From Luteimicrobium sp042670205 (GTDB lineage Bacteria; Actinomycetota; Actinomycetes; Actinomycetales; Cellulomonadaceae): DNA of 64,000 bases. Location of the stretch: contig NZ_JBHUWD010000006.1 in assembly GCF_042670205.1 (NCBI RefSeq), positions 62,001-126,000 on the forward strand. Direction: 5' to 3'. Shown piece by piece: positions 7,855 through 16,168 of this stretch; position 1 is the stretch's first letter; the number at the start of each line of letters is the position of its first letter. Below the pieces are notes generated by a model that was not told the DNA's origin, ran no database searches, and saw only the letters and a list, made by a program, of their open reading frames with translations. The position numbers and the translations under genes are program-made.

Positions 7855-8853
7855 TCAGAGCTCGAGCACGAGGCGCGGGCAGCCCGCCGCCGCGCGCGAC
7901 ACGCACAGCATCATCGTGCGGTTCTCGGACTGCTCGTCGGGGCTCAGCACGGAGTCCCGGTGGTCGGCCTCGCCCGCGACGATCGGCGTCTCGCAGGTGC
8001 CGCACGTGCCCTCGCGGCACGACGAGAGCACGAGCACGCCCGCCTCCTCGACGGTCTCGAGGATCGTGCGGCCGGGCAGCACGGTGAGCGTGGTCCCCGA
8101 GAGCTCGAGCTCGACCTCGAAGGCGGTGCCGCCGTCGACGGGCCCCGTGTCCTTCGGCTCGAAGCGCTCGAGATGGAGCGAGCCGTGCGGCCACCCGCGC
8201 ACCGCGTCCTCGACGCCCGCCATGAGCCGGCCGGGCCCGCAGCAGTAGACCTGAGCCCCGGCGGGGAAGCGTCCCGGCTCGCCGAGCAGCGCGTCGAGGT
8301 CGGCGCGACCGCCCTCGTCCGCCACGTGCAGGTGCACGCGGTCCGGGTGCTTCGCGGCCAGCTCGTCCGCGAAGGCCATGCGGGACCGGCTCGAGCCCGC
8401 GTAGTGGAGCACCCAGTCGGCGCCGGCCCCCTCCGCGGCGGCGACCATCGGCAGGACGGGAGTGATCCCGATGCCGCCGGCGACGAAGACGGCCGGTGCG
8501 GCGGCGTCGAACGCGAAGTGGTTGCGCGGCCCGCGTGCCGTGAGCTCGTCGCCGACGCGGAGCTCGTCGTGCACCCACGCCGAGCCCCCGCGCCCCGCGC
8601 GCTCGCGCAGGACGGCCACGGTCCAGGTCCGCGCGTCCGTCGCGCCACACAGGGAGTACTGGCGCTCGACGACGCCGCCCGCGCGCCCGCCCTCCGCCCG
8701 GGCGCCCGGCAGCGTCAGGTCGACGTGCGCCCCCGGCTCGGAGGTCGGCAGAGGAGACCCGTCGGCGGCGGCCAGTGTGAGCGCGACGACGTCCGGTGCG
8801 AGAGGGTCCTTGGCGACGACGACGACGCGGTGGGTGGTGTCGGGTGCGCTCAC
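7855..8853 (-). CDS. Phthalate-dioxygenase-reductase-like flavoprotein with C-terminal 2Fe-2S domain
   Basis: 332 residues from GTG 8853, with GGAG upstream. Domain order is flavin-binding barrel (RQYSLC near residue 70), NAD-binding domain (VAGGIGITPVLPM, CCGPGRLM) and C-terminal plant-type ferredoxin (CREGTCGTCETP plus a fourth Cys in MLCVSRA). Such reductases pass electrons from NAD(P)H directly to a Rieske oxygenase. No oxygenase gene adjoins it; the only one in the window is at 27839 and has its own reductase. The start codon overlaps the stop of the upstream regulator by four bases (GTGA), suggesting translational coupling. Confidence 0.85.
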   Translation of the reverse strand: MSAPDTTHRVVVVAKDPLAPDVVALTLAAADGSPLPTSEPGAHVDLTLPGARAEGGRAGGVVERQYSLCGATDARTWTVAVLRERAGRGGSAWVHDELRVGDELTARGPRNHFAFDAAAPAVFVAGGIGITPVLPMVAAAEGAGADWVLHYAGSSRSRMAFADELAAKHPDRVHLHVADEGGRADLDALLGEPGRFPAGAQVYCCGPGRLMAGVEDAVRGWPHGSLHLERFEPKDTGPVDGGTAFEVELELSGTTLTVLPGRTILETVEEAGVLVLSSCREGTCGTCETPIVAGEADHRDSVLSPDEQSENRTMMLCVSRAAAGCPRLVLEL

Positions 8854-9503
8854 GGGTGGCTCCTGTCGCGTCGGCGGCGGGTCGGTGGTGGGGGGAGCTG
8901 CGGCTTCTGCTTGACGACGACCATCCGGAACTGCGAACCGTCGGCCGAGCGCCAGCGGTGCGGGCTGCCGCCGCGGTAGTAGGCCGAGTCGCCGGGGCCC
9001 AACCGCGCCGTGCCCTCCTCGGCCAGGTCCAGCAGGACGTCGCCCTCGACCACGTAGAGGAACTCGTCCTCGGCGTGGACGTAGTAGTCGCCCGGGTCGG
9101 TGTTGGCGCCGACCCACTCGAGCGGCTCGAACGCCCGCGCGCCACGGACGAGGAGGCGGGCCTCGCCCTGCGAGAACGGCCCACGGGCCCCTTCGGTCGA
9201 TCGCAGGACGCGCGGCCGCTGGTCGTCGACCTCGGACTGGCCGGGGTCGCCCGCGGCCAGGAGCTCGACCTGGCTGGTGCCCAGCGCCCGGGCGATCCGC
9301 TCGAGCGAGACCATGCTCGGGCGTGCGTGCCCTCGCTCGAGCTGGCTGAGGAACGAGTGCGACAGGCCCGTGCGCTCGGCGACCTGGATGAGGGTCAGGC
9401 CGTGTCCCCGACGGAGCGTCCGGATCCGCGCGCCGACCCGCTGCGCCTGGTCGTCGACGACGCCTCCCGCGAGGGGGACGGCAGGCCTGGCGATGGGGGT
9501 CAT
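8850..9503 (-). CDS. XRE-family regulator with C-terminal cupin domain
   Basis: 217 residues. The helix-turn-helix lies at about 23-77 (ARIRTLRRGHGLTLIQVAE, then SQLERGHARPSMVSLERIA), followed by a cupin ligand-binding barrel (GDYYVHAEDEFLYVVEGD, SPHRW). The class includes PuuR and other nitrogen-compound sensors. The ATG at 9503 is supported by a TACGGT -10 six bases upstream, giving a leaderless mRNA. It is divergent from the long operon that starts at 9689 and translationally coupled to the reductase at 8853. It is the natural candidate for binding the palindrome at 9612-9632. Confidence 0.85.
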   Translation of the reverse strand: MTPIARPAVPLAGGVVDDQAQRVGARIRTLRRGHGLTLIQVAERTGLSHSFLSQLERGHARPSMVSLERIARALGTSQVELLAAGDPGQSEVDDQRPRVLRSTEGARGPFSQGEARLLVRGARAFEPLEWVGANTDPGDYYVHAEDEFLYVVEGDVLLDLAEEGTARLGPGDSAYYRGGSPHRWRSADGSQFRMVVVKQKPQLPPPPTRRRRDRSHP

Positions 9504-9509
9504 GCCTGG

Positions 9510-9515
9510 ACCGTA
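9510..9515 (-). promoter_or_regulatory. -10 hexamer of the regulator promoter
   Basis: TACGGT on the minus strand with exactly six bases before the ATG at 9503, implying leaderless transcription of the XRE-cupin gene. Confidence 0.45.
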
Positions 9516-9575
9516 ACCGCCCCGTCTCCGTGCGGGCCGAGCTGTCGACCACTCTTTACACGGGCGGCCCGACGC

Positions 9576-9607
9576 GTTACGCGGCGGAAACGAGTGCTCC
9601 GTAGCGT
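9576..9607 (+). promoter_or_regulatory. GlnR-box-like element and -10 of the rightward operon
   Basis: GTTAC (9576-9580), six bases, GAAAC (9587-9591), ten bases, TAGCGT (9602-9607). The first part matches the GTnAC-N6-GAAAC half of the actinobacterial GlnR box exactly. A weaker TTTAC-N6-GGCCC copy begins at 9555. The predicted start is near 9614, giving a 75-nt leader before GTG 9689. The leftward operon uses the same elements with the same 10-base gap. Confidence 0.65.
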
Positions 9608-9611
9608 CCTC

Positions 9612-9632
9612 GATGTTGATCCCATCAACATC
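9612..9632. promoter_or_regulatory. Perfect palindromic operator over the predicted start site
   Basis: GATGTTGAT, three bases, then its exact complement ATCAACATC. It begins at the predicted transcription start of the 9689 operon, where a bound protein would block initiation. The divergent XRE-cupin regulator is the obvious candidate. The TTGAT/ATCAA core would also suit a GntR-family protein encoded elsewhere. Confidence 0.6.
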
Positions 9633-9688
9633 CACGGGCCGCCACGACGGTGTGACGTCCAGCCGTCACCGACCTCGGGAGGACCGTC

Positions 9689-10960
9689 GTGAGCGCACAG
9701 CCACCTCGCCCCGTCTCGCTGCTCCGCGGCGCCACGCTGGCCGATAACAGCACCGCGGACGTCGTGCTCGACGGCCCGGTCGTGAGCCAGGTCGTGCCGG
9801 CCGGCGAGGGCGTCGCGGCCGCCGACGGCGAGGTCCTGGACCTCGCGGGCTACGTGCTCCTCACGGCGCCCGCCGAGCCGCACGCCCACCTCGACAAGGC
9901 GCGCAGCTTCGAGCTCGCCGCACCGCCCCTCGGCGACCTGGGCTCCGCGATCGACGCCTGGCGCACCTACGCCGGGACGATGAGCGTCGAGTCGATCGCC
10001 GACCGTGCCCGTGCCCAGGTCCTCCAGATGCTCGCGAGCGGCACGACTGCGGTCCGCACCCACGTCGACGTCCTCAGCGGCGACGGCACCGCGACGGTCG
10101 AGGAGGCCACGCGCGGCGCCCGGGCCCTGGTGGCCGTCCGCGACGAGCTGGCTGGTCTCCTCGACCTCGAGCTCGTCGCGCTCGCCGGCCCGCACTGCCC
10201 GGACGAGCACGTCGAGGCGGTGCTCGACCTGGGGGTCGACGTCGTCGGCGGGGCGCCGCACCTCGCGGACGATCCCCTCGCCGACCTCGACCGGCTCCTC
10301 GCGATCGCCGGCCGCCGCAAGCTCCCCGTCGACCTGCACACCGACGAGAGCCTCGACGGCCCTGTCACCCTCGACGCGTACGCGATGGCGGTGCGCGACT
10401 GGCCCCGCGACCGCCAGTACTCCGCGGGGCACTGCGTCCGCCTGGGAACGCTGCCCGAGGCCGAGCGCGACCGGGTGATCGCCGAGGTGGTCGCGTCGGA
10501 CCTCGGCATCATCAGCCTCCCGATCACCAACCTGTACCTCCAGGGCTGGGACGTCCCCGTGGGCACGCCGCGCGGTCTCACGGCGCTCCGGAGCCTGCTC
10601 GATGCCGGCGTCCGCGTCGCGGCCGGCGCCGACAACGTCCGCGACCCGTTCAACCCCGTCGGCCGTGGGGACGCCCTGGAGACCGCCTCGCTGGTCGTCA
10701 CCGCGGGCCACCTGTCGCCCGCGGAGGCGTACTCGCTCGTGTCCGACGGCGCACGCGACGTCCTCGGGCTGCCCGCCGCGGGTCCGCGGCCCGGCGCACG
10801 GGCCGAGCTGCTCGCCGTGCGGGGCGAGAGCCTCGCCGACGTCGTGGCCGGGGCGTCCGCAGACCGGGTGGTCGTCCACGGCGGGTGCGTCGTCGCCCGC
10901 ACCACGCTCACCACCACCATCGCGGCAGCCGGCGTCCCCGCACCGGTACCCGTCGGCTGA
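9689..10960 (+). CDS. Cytosine-deaminase-like amidohydrolase
   Basis: 423 residues from GTG 9689 with a GGGAGGA ribosome site. The CodA-type metal centre is intact: EPHAHLDKA (HxH), DLHTDESLD (His and catalytic Glu), AGHCVRLG (His) and AAGADNVRDPFNP (Asp). Enzymes of this branch deaminate cytosine, isocytosine or other N-heterocycles, or open cyclic ureides; the substrate here is not determined. It is the first gene of the rightward operon and is followed by an ABC importer, so the importer probably carries its substrate or a precursor. Confidence 0.8.
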   Translation: MSAQPPRPVSLLRGATLADNSTADVVLDGPVVSQVVPAGEGVAAADGEVLDLAGYVLLTAPAEPHAHLDKARSFELAAPPLGDLGSAIDAWRTYAGTMSVESIADRARAQVLQMLASGTTAVRTHVDVLSGDGTATVEEATRGARALVAVRDELAGLLDLELVALAGPHCPDEHVEAVLDLGVDVVGGAPHLADDPLADLDRLLAIAGRRKLPVDLHTDESLDGPVTLDAYAMAVRDWPRDRQYSAGHCVRLGTLPEAERDRVIAEVVASDLGIISLPITNLYLQGWDVPVGTPRGLTALRSLLDAGVRVAAGADNVRDPFNPVGRGDALETASLVVTAGHLSPAEAYSLVSDGARDVLGLPAAGPRPGARAELLAVRGESLADVVAGASADRVVVHGGCVVARTTLTTTIAAAGVPAPVPVG

Positions 10961-11007
10961 CCCGGCACGCCGACCCCCCGACCGCCCGAGCCCAGGAAGA
11001 GGTACCC

Positions 11008-11778
11008 GTGTCCACCGCAACCGCACCCCTCACCGAGACGGTGACCAGCACCCTGCTCGACTTCCACGACGTCGAGATGACGTTCCCCGACGGCACCGTC
11101 GCGCTGCGCGGCGTGCACCTCACGGTCGACCGGGGCGAGTTCGTCTCCGTCGTCGGCCCCTCGGGGTGCGGCAAGTCGACGCTCCTGCGCATCGCGTCCG
11201 GCCTCGAGAGCGCGTCCCACGGCGTCGCCCAGGTGGATGCGTCCCGCATCGGGTACGTCTTCCAGGACGCGACCCTCCTGCCCTGGCGCTCCGTCCAGGA
11301 CAACGTCGAGCTGCTCGCCGAGCTGAACGGCCAGGGCAAGCAGGGCCGCCGCGCCAAGGCGGACCGGGCGATCGAGCTCGTCGGCCTCACCGGGTTCGAG
11401 AAGCACCTGCCCAAGCAGCTGTCGGGCGGCATGCGGATGCGCACGTCGCTCGCCCGCTCGCTCACCCTCGACCCCGAGCTGTTCCTCTTCGACGAGCCGT
11501 TCGGCGCGCTCGACGAGATCACCCGCGAGCGCCTCAACGACGAGCTCCTGCGGCTGTTCGTCGAGCAGCAGTTCGCGGGCCTCTTCATCACGCACTCGGT
11601 CTCGGAGGCGGTCTACCTGTCGACGAAGGTCGTCGTCATGTCGGGTCGCCCGGGCACGGTCGTCCGCACGTTCGACGTGCCCTTCCCGATGCCCCGCGAC
11701 CCCGACATCCGCTTCAGCCCCGAGTTCGCCGAGCTCGTGGGCGAGGTCTCTCGCGCCCTCCGGGAAGGACACCGCTGA
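11008..11778 (+). CDS. ABC transporter ATP-binding protein, NitT/TauT type
   Basis: 256 residues from GTG 11008, which has an AGGAAGAGG ribosome site; upstream in-frame codons are shadow-like. Walker A GPSGCGKST is near residue 50, the Q-loop is in VFQDATLLPW, the signature LSGGM near 138, Walker B LFLFDEPFGALD near 160 and the H-loop THSVSEA follows. It matches ATPases of the nitrate/taurine/hydroxymethylpyrimidine importer group. Its stop overlaps the permease start by one base. Confidence 0.9.
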   Translation: MSTATAPLTETVTSTLLDFHDVEMTFPDGTVALRGVHLTVDRGEFVSVVGPSGCGKSTLLRIASGLESASHGVAQVDASRIGYVFQDATLLPWRSVQDNVELLAELNGQGKQGRRAKADRAIELVGLTGFEKHLPKQLSGGMRMRTSLARSLTLDPELFLFDEPFGALDEITRERLNDELLRLFVEQQFAGLFITHSVSEAVYLSTKVVVMSGRPGTVVRTFDVPFPMPRDPDIRFSPEFAELVGEVSRALREGHR

Positions 11779-12629
11779 TGGTCACGCTGCAGGAAGTCAC
11801 TCAGGCCCGCGTCGCGCGGGTCGCCGTACGGCGGACGAAGAAGCGCACCCCCGCCACGTGGTGGCAGCCGGTGGTCGTGCTCGCCCTGCTCGTCGGGGTC
11901 TGGTGGCTCGTCGCCGCCTACTACGACAAGTCCAAGGGCCTCGCGTTCCTCGTGCCCTACCCGCACCTCGTCCTCCAGGCCCTGGTGGACGACCCGACGC
12001 AGCCGACGTTCAACCAGGAGCTGTGGCAGGCGCTCGGGCGCTCGACTACCGTCGCCCTGACCGGGCTCGCGATCGCGATCGTCCTCGGGGTCGCGTGGGC
12101 GGTGGTGATGTCGCAGGCCCGGTGGCTCGAGCGGTCCCTCTACCCGTACGCCGTCGTGCTCCAGTGCGTCCCGATCCTGGCGCTGGTCCCGCTCATCGGC
12201 GCCCTGTTCGGCTACGGCTTCCCGTCCCGGGTGATCGTCACCGTGATGATCGCGCTCTTCCCGATGGTGTCGAACACGCTGTTCGGGCTGCAGTCCACGG
12301 ACAAGGGCCAGCGCGAGCTGTTCCAGCTCCAGGGGGCGGGCCGCGGGACGCGCCTCGCCAAGCTCCAGCTCCCGGCGGCGCTCCCGTCGATCTTCGTCGG
12401 CCTGCGCACCTCGGCCGGCCTGTCCGTGATCGGCGCGATCGTCGGCGACCAGTTCTTCCAGCGGGGCAACCCGGGCCTGGGCGTGCTCATCCAGGTCACC
12501 GCGTCGCGGCTCATGGGCCCCGAGCTCTACGCCACGATCATCGTCGCGTCGCTCCTGGGCGTCGTCGTCTTCCTCCTCTTCGGCCTGCTCGGGCGCCTCG
12601 CCGTCGGCCGTTGGTACGACTTCAGCTGA
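11778..12629 (+). CDS. ABC transporter permease, NitT/TauT type
   Basis: 283 residues with about six transmembrane helices, the first near residues 35-50 (VVLALLVGVWWLV). The cytoplasmic EAA-like loop that contacts the ATPase is ELFQLQGAGRGTRLAKLQLP. The C-terminus (FLLFGLLGRLAVGRWYDFS) is typical of the group. The start ATG overlaps the ATPase stop (TGATG), indicating coupled translation. With the ATPase and the binding protein at 12733 it makes a complete high-affinity importer. Confidence 0.9.
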   Translation: MVTLQEVTQARVARVAVRRTKKRTPATWWQPVVVLALLVGVWWLVAAYYDKSKGLAFLVPYPHLVLQALVDDPTQPTFNQELWQALGRSTTVALTGLAIAIVLGVAWAVVMSQARWLERSLYPYAVVLQCVPILALVPLIGALFGYGFPSRVIVTVMIALFPMVSNTLFGLQSTDKGQRELFQLQGAGRGTRLAKLQLPAALPSIFVGLRTSAGLSVIGAIVGDQFFQRGNPGLGVLIQVTASRLMGPELYATIIVASLLGVVVFLLFGLLGRLAVGRWYDFS

Positions 12630-12732
12630 GCCCGCCCGGCCCCGCTGACCCACGGCGCCGCGCCGCGGCCGCCGGTTCCACCACCTCCCCGCCCACCCAC
12701 GTGTCTTTCCCGACCCCTGAAACGGAGCACCT

Positions 12733-13917
12733 ATGCGCACCCGAAACCGCATCGTCGCCTGGTCGTCCGTCGCCGCAGCGGCTGCCGTCGCGCTGGCGGG
12801 CTGCAGCGGCGGTTCCAGCGGCTCGACCACGGGCGCGACGTCGTCCGCGGCCGTGACCGGGCCCGCCGTGGACCTGTCGGGCGTGTGCCCGGCGACCGTC
12901 GTCGTGCAGACGGACTGGAACCCCGAGGCCGACCACGCGCACCTCTACCAGCTGCTCGGCCCGAACCCGTCGATCGACACCGAGAAGAAGTCGGTGACGG
13001 GGGACCTCTACGCGAACGGCAAGCCCACGGGCGTCAAGCTCGAGGTCCGTGCCGGCGGCCCCGCGATCGGCTACTCGACGGTCAGCGCCCAGATGTACCA
13101 GGACAAGGGCATCACCCTGGGCTACGTCTCGACCGACGAGGCGATCGAGTTCTCGGGGAGCCTGCCCACGAAGGCCGTGTTCGCCGAGAACGACAAGTCC
13201 CCCATGGTCGTCATGTGGGACCCGAAGACGTACCCGGACGTCAAGACGATCGCCGACCTGGGCAAGGCGCTCGACAAGGACGGCGGCGTGGTGCGCTACT
13301 TCAACGGCGCCGCCTACATGACCTACCTGACCGAGTCGGGGATCCTCCCGAAGGCCACGACGGACGGCTCCTACGACGGCACCCCCGCGAAGTTCGTCAC
13401 CGCCAAGGGCAAGGACGGGCAGCAGGGTTTCGCGACCGCCGAGCCGTACGTGTACGAGCACGAGGTCGGCGCGTGGGCCAAGCCGGTGCAGTACCAGCTC
13501 ATCGCCGACACCGGCTGGTCGCCCTACCCCGAGTCCATGTCGGTGCGCAGCGGTGACCTGACGAAGCTCACCCCGTGCCTCAAGGCGCTCGTCCCCGTGA
13601 TGCAGCAGGCCGACGTCGACTACTTCAAGGACCCGGCGCCGACCAACGAACTCATCGTCAAGCTCGTGGGCGCCTACAACAACGGCTGGACGTACGACGC
13701 CGAGGTCGGGGCCTTCGCGGCCAAGCAGATGCGGTCCCTCGACATCGCCACGAACGGTGACAACGACTACGTCGGCGACATGACCGAGACCCGAGTGAAC
13801 GACCTCATGAAGGTCGCGGTGCCGATCTTCAGCAAGAGCGGCGGGCACGTGAAGTCCGGGCTCAAGGCCGACGACCTGTTCACCAACGAGTTCCTCGACA
13901 CCTCGATCGGCTTCTGA
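12733..13917 (+). CDS. ABC transporter substrate-binding lipoprotein (NMT1/THI5-like)
   Basis: 394 residues with a lipoprotein signal: positively charged MRTRNR, a hydrophobic stretch and a lipobox ending at Cys near residue 23 (VALAGC), then a Ser/Thr/Gly-rich linker. The ligand-binding part begins with VVVQTDWNPEADHAHLYQL, the style of the NMT1/THI5 family, which binds small nitrogen heterocycles, thiamine precursors or sulfonates. GGAG precedes the ATG. It is exported and anchored to recruit substrate to the permease at 11778. In this operon the ligand is likely a purine- or pyrimidine-derived compound (inference). Confidence 0.85.
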   Translation: MRTRNRIVAWSSVAAAAAVALAGCSGGSSGSTTGATSSAAVTGPAVDLSGVCPATVVVQTDWNPEADHAHLYQLLGPNPSIDTEKKSVTGDLYANGKPTGVKLEVRAGGPAIGYSTVSAQMYQDKGITLGYVSTDEAIEFSGSLPTKAVFAENDKSPMVVMWDPKTYPDVKTIADLGKALDKDGGVVRYFNGAAYMTYLTESGILPKATTDGSYDGTPAKFVTAKGKDGQQGFATAEPYVYEHEVGAWAKPVQYQLIADTGWSPYPESMSVRSGDLTKLTPCLKALVPVMQQADVDYFKDPAPTNELIVKLVGAYNNGWTYDAEVGAFAAKQMRSLDIATNGDNDYVGDMTETRVNDLMKVAVPIFSKSGGHVKSGLKADDLFTNEFLDTSIGF

Positions 13918-14012
13918 CCGGCCCGGACCGCGGGGCGCTCGGCCCCGCGGTCCCGGACCACCGGCGCCCACGCGTCGTCCGGCAGCCCGTGCCCCACCGA
14001 AGGAGACCTCCC

Positions 14013-15383
14013 ATGACCGCAACACCCGAGTCGCTCGCCGCCCTGCGCGCCGAGCTGGTCGCCGCCCTCGGCGAGCGTGGCGTGACCGACGACGAGCGGA
14101 CCCGCGCCCGCGCGTCGGTCGACGAGGCGACCATGAGCCCGATCCTCAGCGAGCAGCTGCCGCTCGGGCTGGCGGACCTCGTCGCGTACCCGACGGGCGC
14201 CGACCAGATCGCCCGGGTGCTGGCCGCCGCGGCCCGGCACGGCGTGCCCGTCACGACGCGCGGCAAGGGCACCGGCAACTACGGCCAGGGCATCCCGCTG
14301 CAGGGTGGGCTCGTGCTCGACACGTCCCGGGCGCGCGCCGTCGTGGAGGTCGGCGACGGCTACGTGACCGCCGAGGCGGGTGCCTCGATGGTCGCGCTCG
14401 AGCAGGCCGCGAACGCCGCCGGGCAGCAGCTGTGGATGTACCCGTCGACGGCGCAGTCCACGCTCGGCGGGTTCCTCTCCGGCGGGTCCGGGGGGACCGG
14501 CTCGATCTCGCACGGGTCGAACTGGGAGGGCTTCGTCACCGCCCTCGACGTCGCGCTCCCCGGCGACGAGGGCGTCCTGCGGCACGTCGAGGGCGAGGAG
14601 GCGCAGACCTTCGTCCACACGTACGGGACGGCGGGCGTGATCGCCCGCGCCACCGTCCGGCTCGAACCGCTGCAGGACTGGCGCGCGGTCTACGCGAGCT
14701 TCGACGACTTCGGCGGCGCGCTCGCGGCCGTGCGGGCGCTGCGGGGCCTCGACCCCGCGCCCCGCCTCGTGAGCGCGGACCTCCCGTTCGTCTCCGACCG
14801 GCTCCCGGCCGACCCGGCGATCGTGAAGGGCAAGGCGTCGCTGCGCGCGATCCTCGACGTGAGCACCCTCGCGGAGGCCACCGCCCTGGTCGAGGCGTCC
14901 GGGGGCGCGATCACCGACGTCCGCGAGGGCGCGCAGCAGACCCTCAAGGTCTCGATGCTCTCCTACAACCACCCGATCTGGTGGCTCAAGAAGAACGAGC
15001 CGGACACCGTCTACTTCCACGTCGAGGTCGGGGGAGAGGCCCTCGTCGACGCGATCGACGAGGTCCACGCGGTCTACCCGGGCGGCATGCTGCACATCGA
15101 GGCCGCCCACCGGTTCCCGATCGGGATGCTGACCGCGCCCTACACCGGCGCGGACGACGTCTACGCGGGCTACCCGAGGCTCCAGGAGCTCGGCGTCCGG
15201 GTGCACAGCCCGCACCAGTACTACGTGGACCACGGCGTCGAGGAGCTCCTCGCGCTCAAGGCCACCACCGACCCGGACGGCCTTCTCAACCCCGGCAAGC
15301 TCGGGACTCCCGAGGGCCTCGCCGTCGGCGACGCGACGGCCTCCGCGCAGCCAGCGGCCGCGATCCCGGGGTTCGGCAAGTGA
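14013..15383 (+). CDS. FAD-linked oxidoreductase (vanillyl-alcohol-oxidase/GlcD family)
   Basis: 456 residues from ATG 14013, with AAGGAG at the ribosome site. The FAD-binding PP-loop region covers about residues 50-190 (VAYPTGADQIARVL, RGKGTGNYGQG, TVEAGASM-like and STLGGFLSGGSGGTG). The C-terminus has LLNPGKLGTP, the usual end of GlcD-type oxidases. The substrate is not deducible. Lying between the importer and the creatininase-family gene, it probably oxidises the imported compound or a ring-opened intermediate. The stop overlaps the next start by four bases. Confidence 0.8.
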   Translation: MTATPESLAALRAELVAALGERGVTDDERTRARASVDEATMSPILSEQLPLGLADLVAYPTGADQIARVLAAAARHGVPVTTRGKGTGNYGQGIPLQGGLVLDTSRARAVVEVGDGYVTAEAGASMVALEQAANAAGQQLWMYPSTAQSTLGGFLSGGSGGTGSISHGSNWEGFVTALDVALPGDEGVLRHVEGEEAQTFVHTYGTAGVIARATVRLEPLQDWRAVYASFDDFGGALAAVRALRGLDPAPRLVSADLPFVSDRLPADPAIVKGKASLRAILDVSTLAEATALVEASGGAITDVREGAQQTLKVSMLSYNHPIWWLKKNEPDTVYFHVEVGGEALVDAIDEVHAVYPGGMLHIEAAHRFPIGMLTAPYTGADDVYAGYPRLQELGVRVHSPHQYYVDHGVEELLALKATTDPDGLLNPGKLGTPEGLAVGDATASAQPAAAIPGFGK

Positions 15384-16168
15384 GCGGCACGCGCCGGCTG
15401 GTCGAGCTCCCAGGCCCGACCCTCGCCGGACGGTTCACGAAGGACACGATCGTCGTCCAGCCCACGGGGGCGATCGAGCACCACGGCCCGCACCTGCCGC
15501 TCCAGACCGACTACCTGCTGGCCGACGAGATCGGGAACGCCGCGGTCGAGGCCGCCGCCACGGGCGGGCTCGACGTGTGGGCCCTTCCGACGATCGCGTT
15601 CACCAAGTCGGACGAGCACAGCTGGGCACCCGGCACCGTCTGGCTCGACGCCATGACGATGTTCGACACCGTCGTGCAGGTCGGCCGGTCGGTCGCGACG
15701 ATGGGGGCGGGCACGCTCGTGTTCGCGAACGGGCACGGCGGCAACGTCGCGCTGCTCCAGGTCGCGCTGCGGGAGATCCGCCGCCTCTACGGGCTGCGGA
15801 CGTTCCTCATGCCGACCCTCACGCGGACCGACCCGCCGCACGGCGAGGGCGAGGACGAGCGCGGGCTCGGGATCCACGGCGGGGCCGCGGAGACGTCGAT
15901 CATCCTGCACCTGCGGCCCCATCTCGTCGACCTGTCCGTCGCGGAGCGCTGGGTCCCGGAGCACCTCGCCGACCTCGAGCACGTCGGCTTCAACGGGAAG
16001 TCCGTGAGCTTCGGGTGGCTCTCGGACGACTTCGGGACGCCCGGCGTCGTCGGCGACCCGACCCAAGCCACCGCCGAGTACGGAAAGCTCCTGTGGGACG
16101 CGTCCGTCGAGCAGGCCGTGGCCGCGCTGCGGGAGATCGCGGCCTTCGACCCGGTGCGGCGCCCGTGA
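15380..16168 (+). CDS. Creatininase-family hydrolase
   Basis: 262 residues from GTG 15380, which overlaps the previous stop (GTGA). Metal-binding motifs are intact: GAIEHHGPHLPLQTD near residue 30 and FANGHGGN near residue 117, with GIHGGAAETS supplying later ligands. Family members open cyclic amides or imides such as creatinine, or hydrolyse formamide groups. Together with the flavoprotein and the deaminase-like amidohydrolase it suggests stepwise opening of a nitrogen heterocycle. The substrate is unknown. Confidence 0.85.
   Translation: MSGTRRLVELPGPTLAGRFTKDTIVVQPTGAIEHHGPHLPLQTDYLLADEIGNAAVEAAATGGLDVWALPTIAFTKSDEHSWAPGTVWLDAMTMFDTVVQVGRSVATMGAGTLVFANGHGGNVALLQVALREIRRLYGLRTFLMPTLTRTDPPHGEGEDERGLGIHGGAAETSIILHLRPHLVDLSVAERWVPEHLADLEHVGFNGKSVSFGWLSDDFGTPGVVGDPTQATAEYGKLLWDASVEQAVAALREIAAFDPVRRP

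Noticed and set aside
12702..12725. GAAAC before the binding-protein gene as a GlnR box
   Set aside because: The sequence six bases upstream (TCCCG) does not match GTnAC.
13921..14012. GC-rich inverted repeats between the binding-protein gene and the flavoprotein gene as a terminator
   Set aside because: Stems are short, and the next gene has a good ribosome site and shares function; the operon is more likely continuous.
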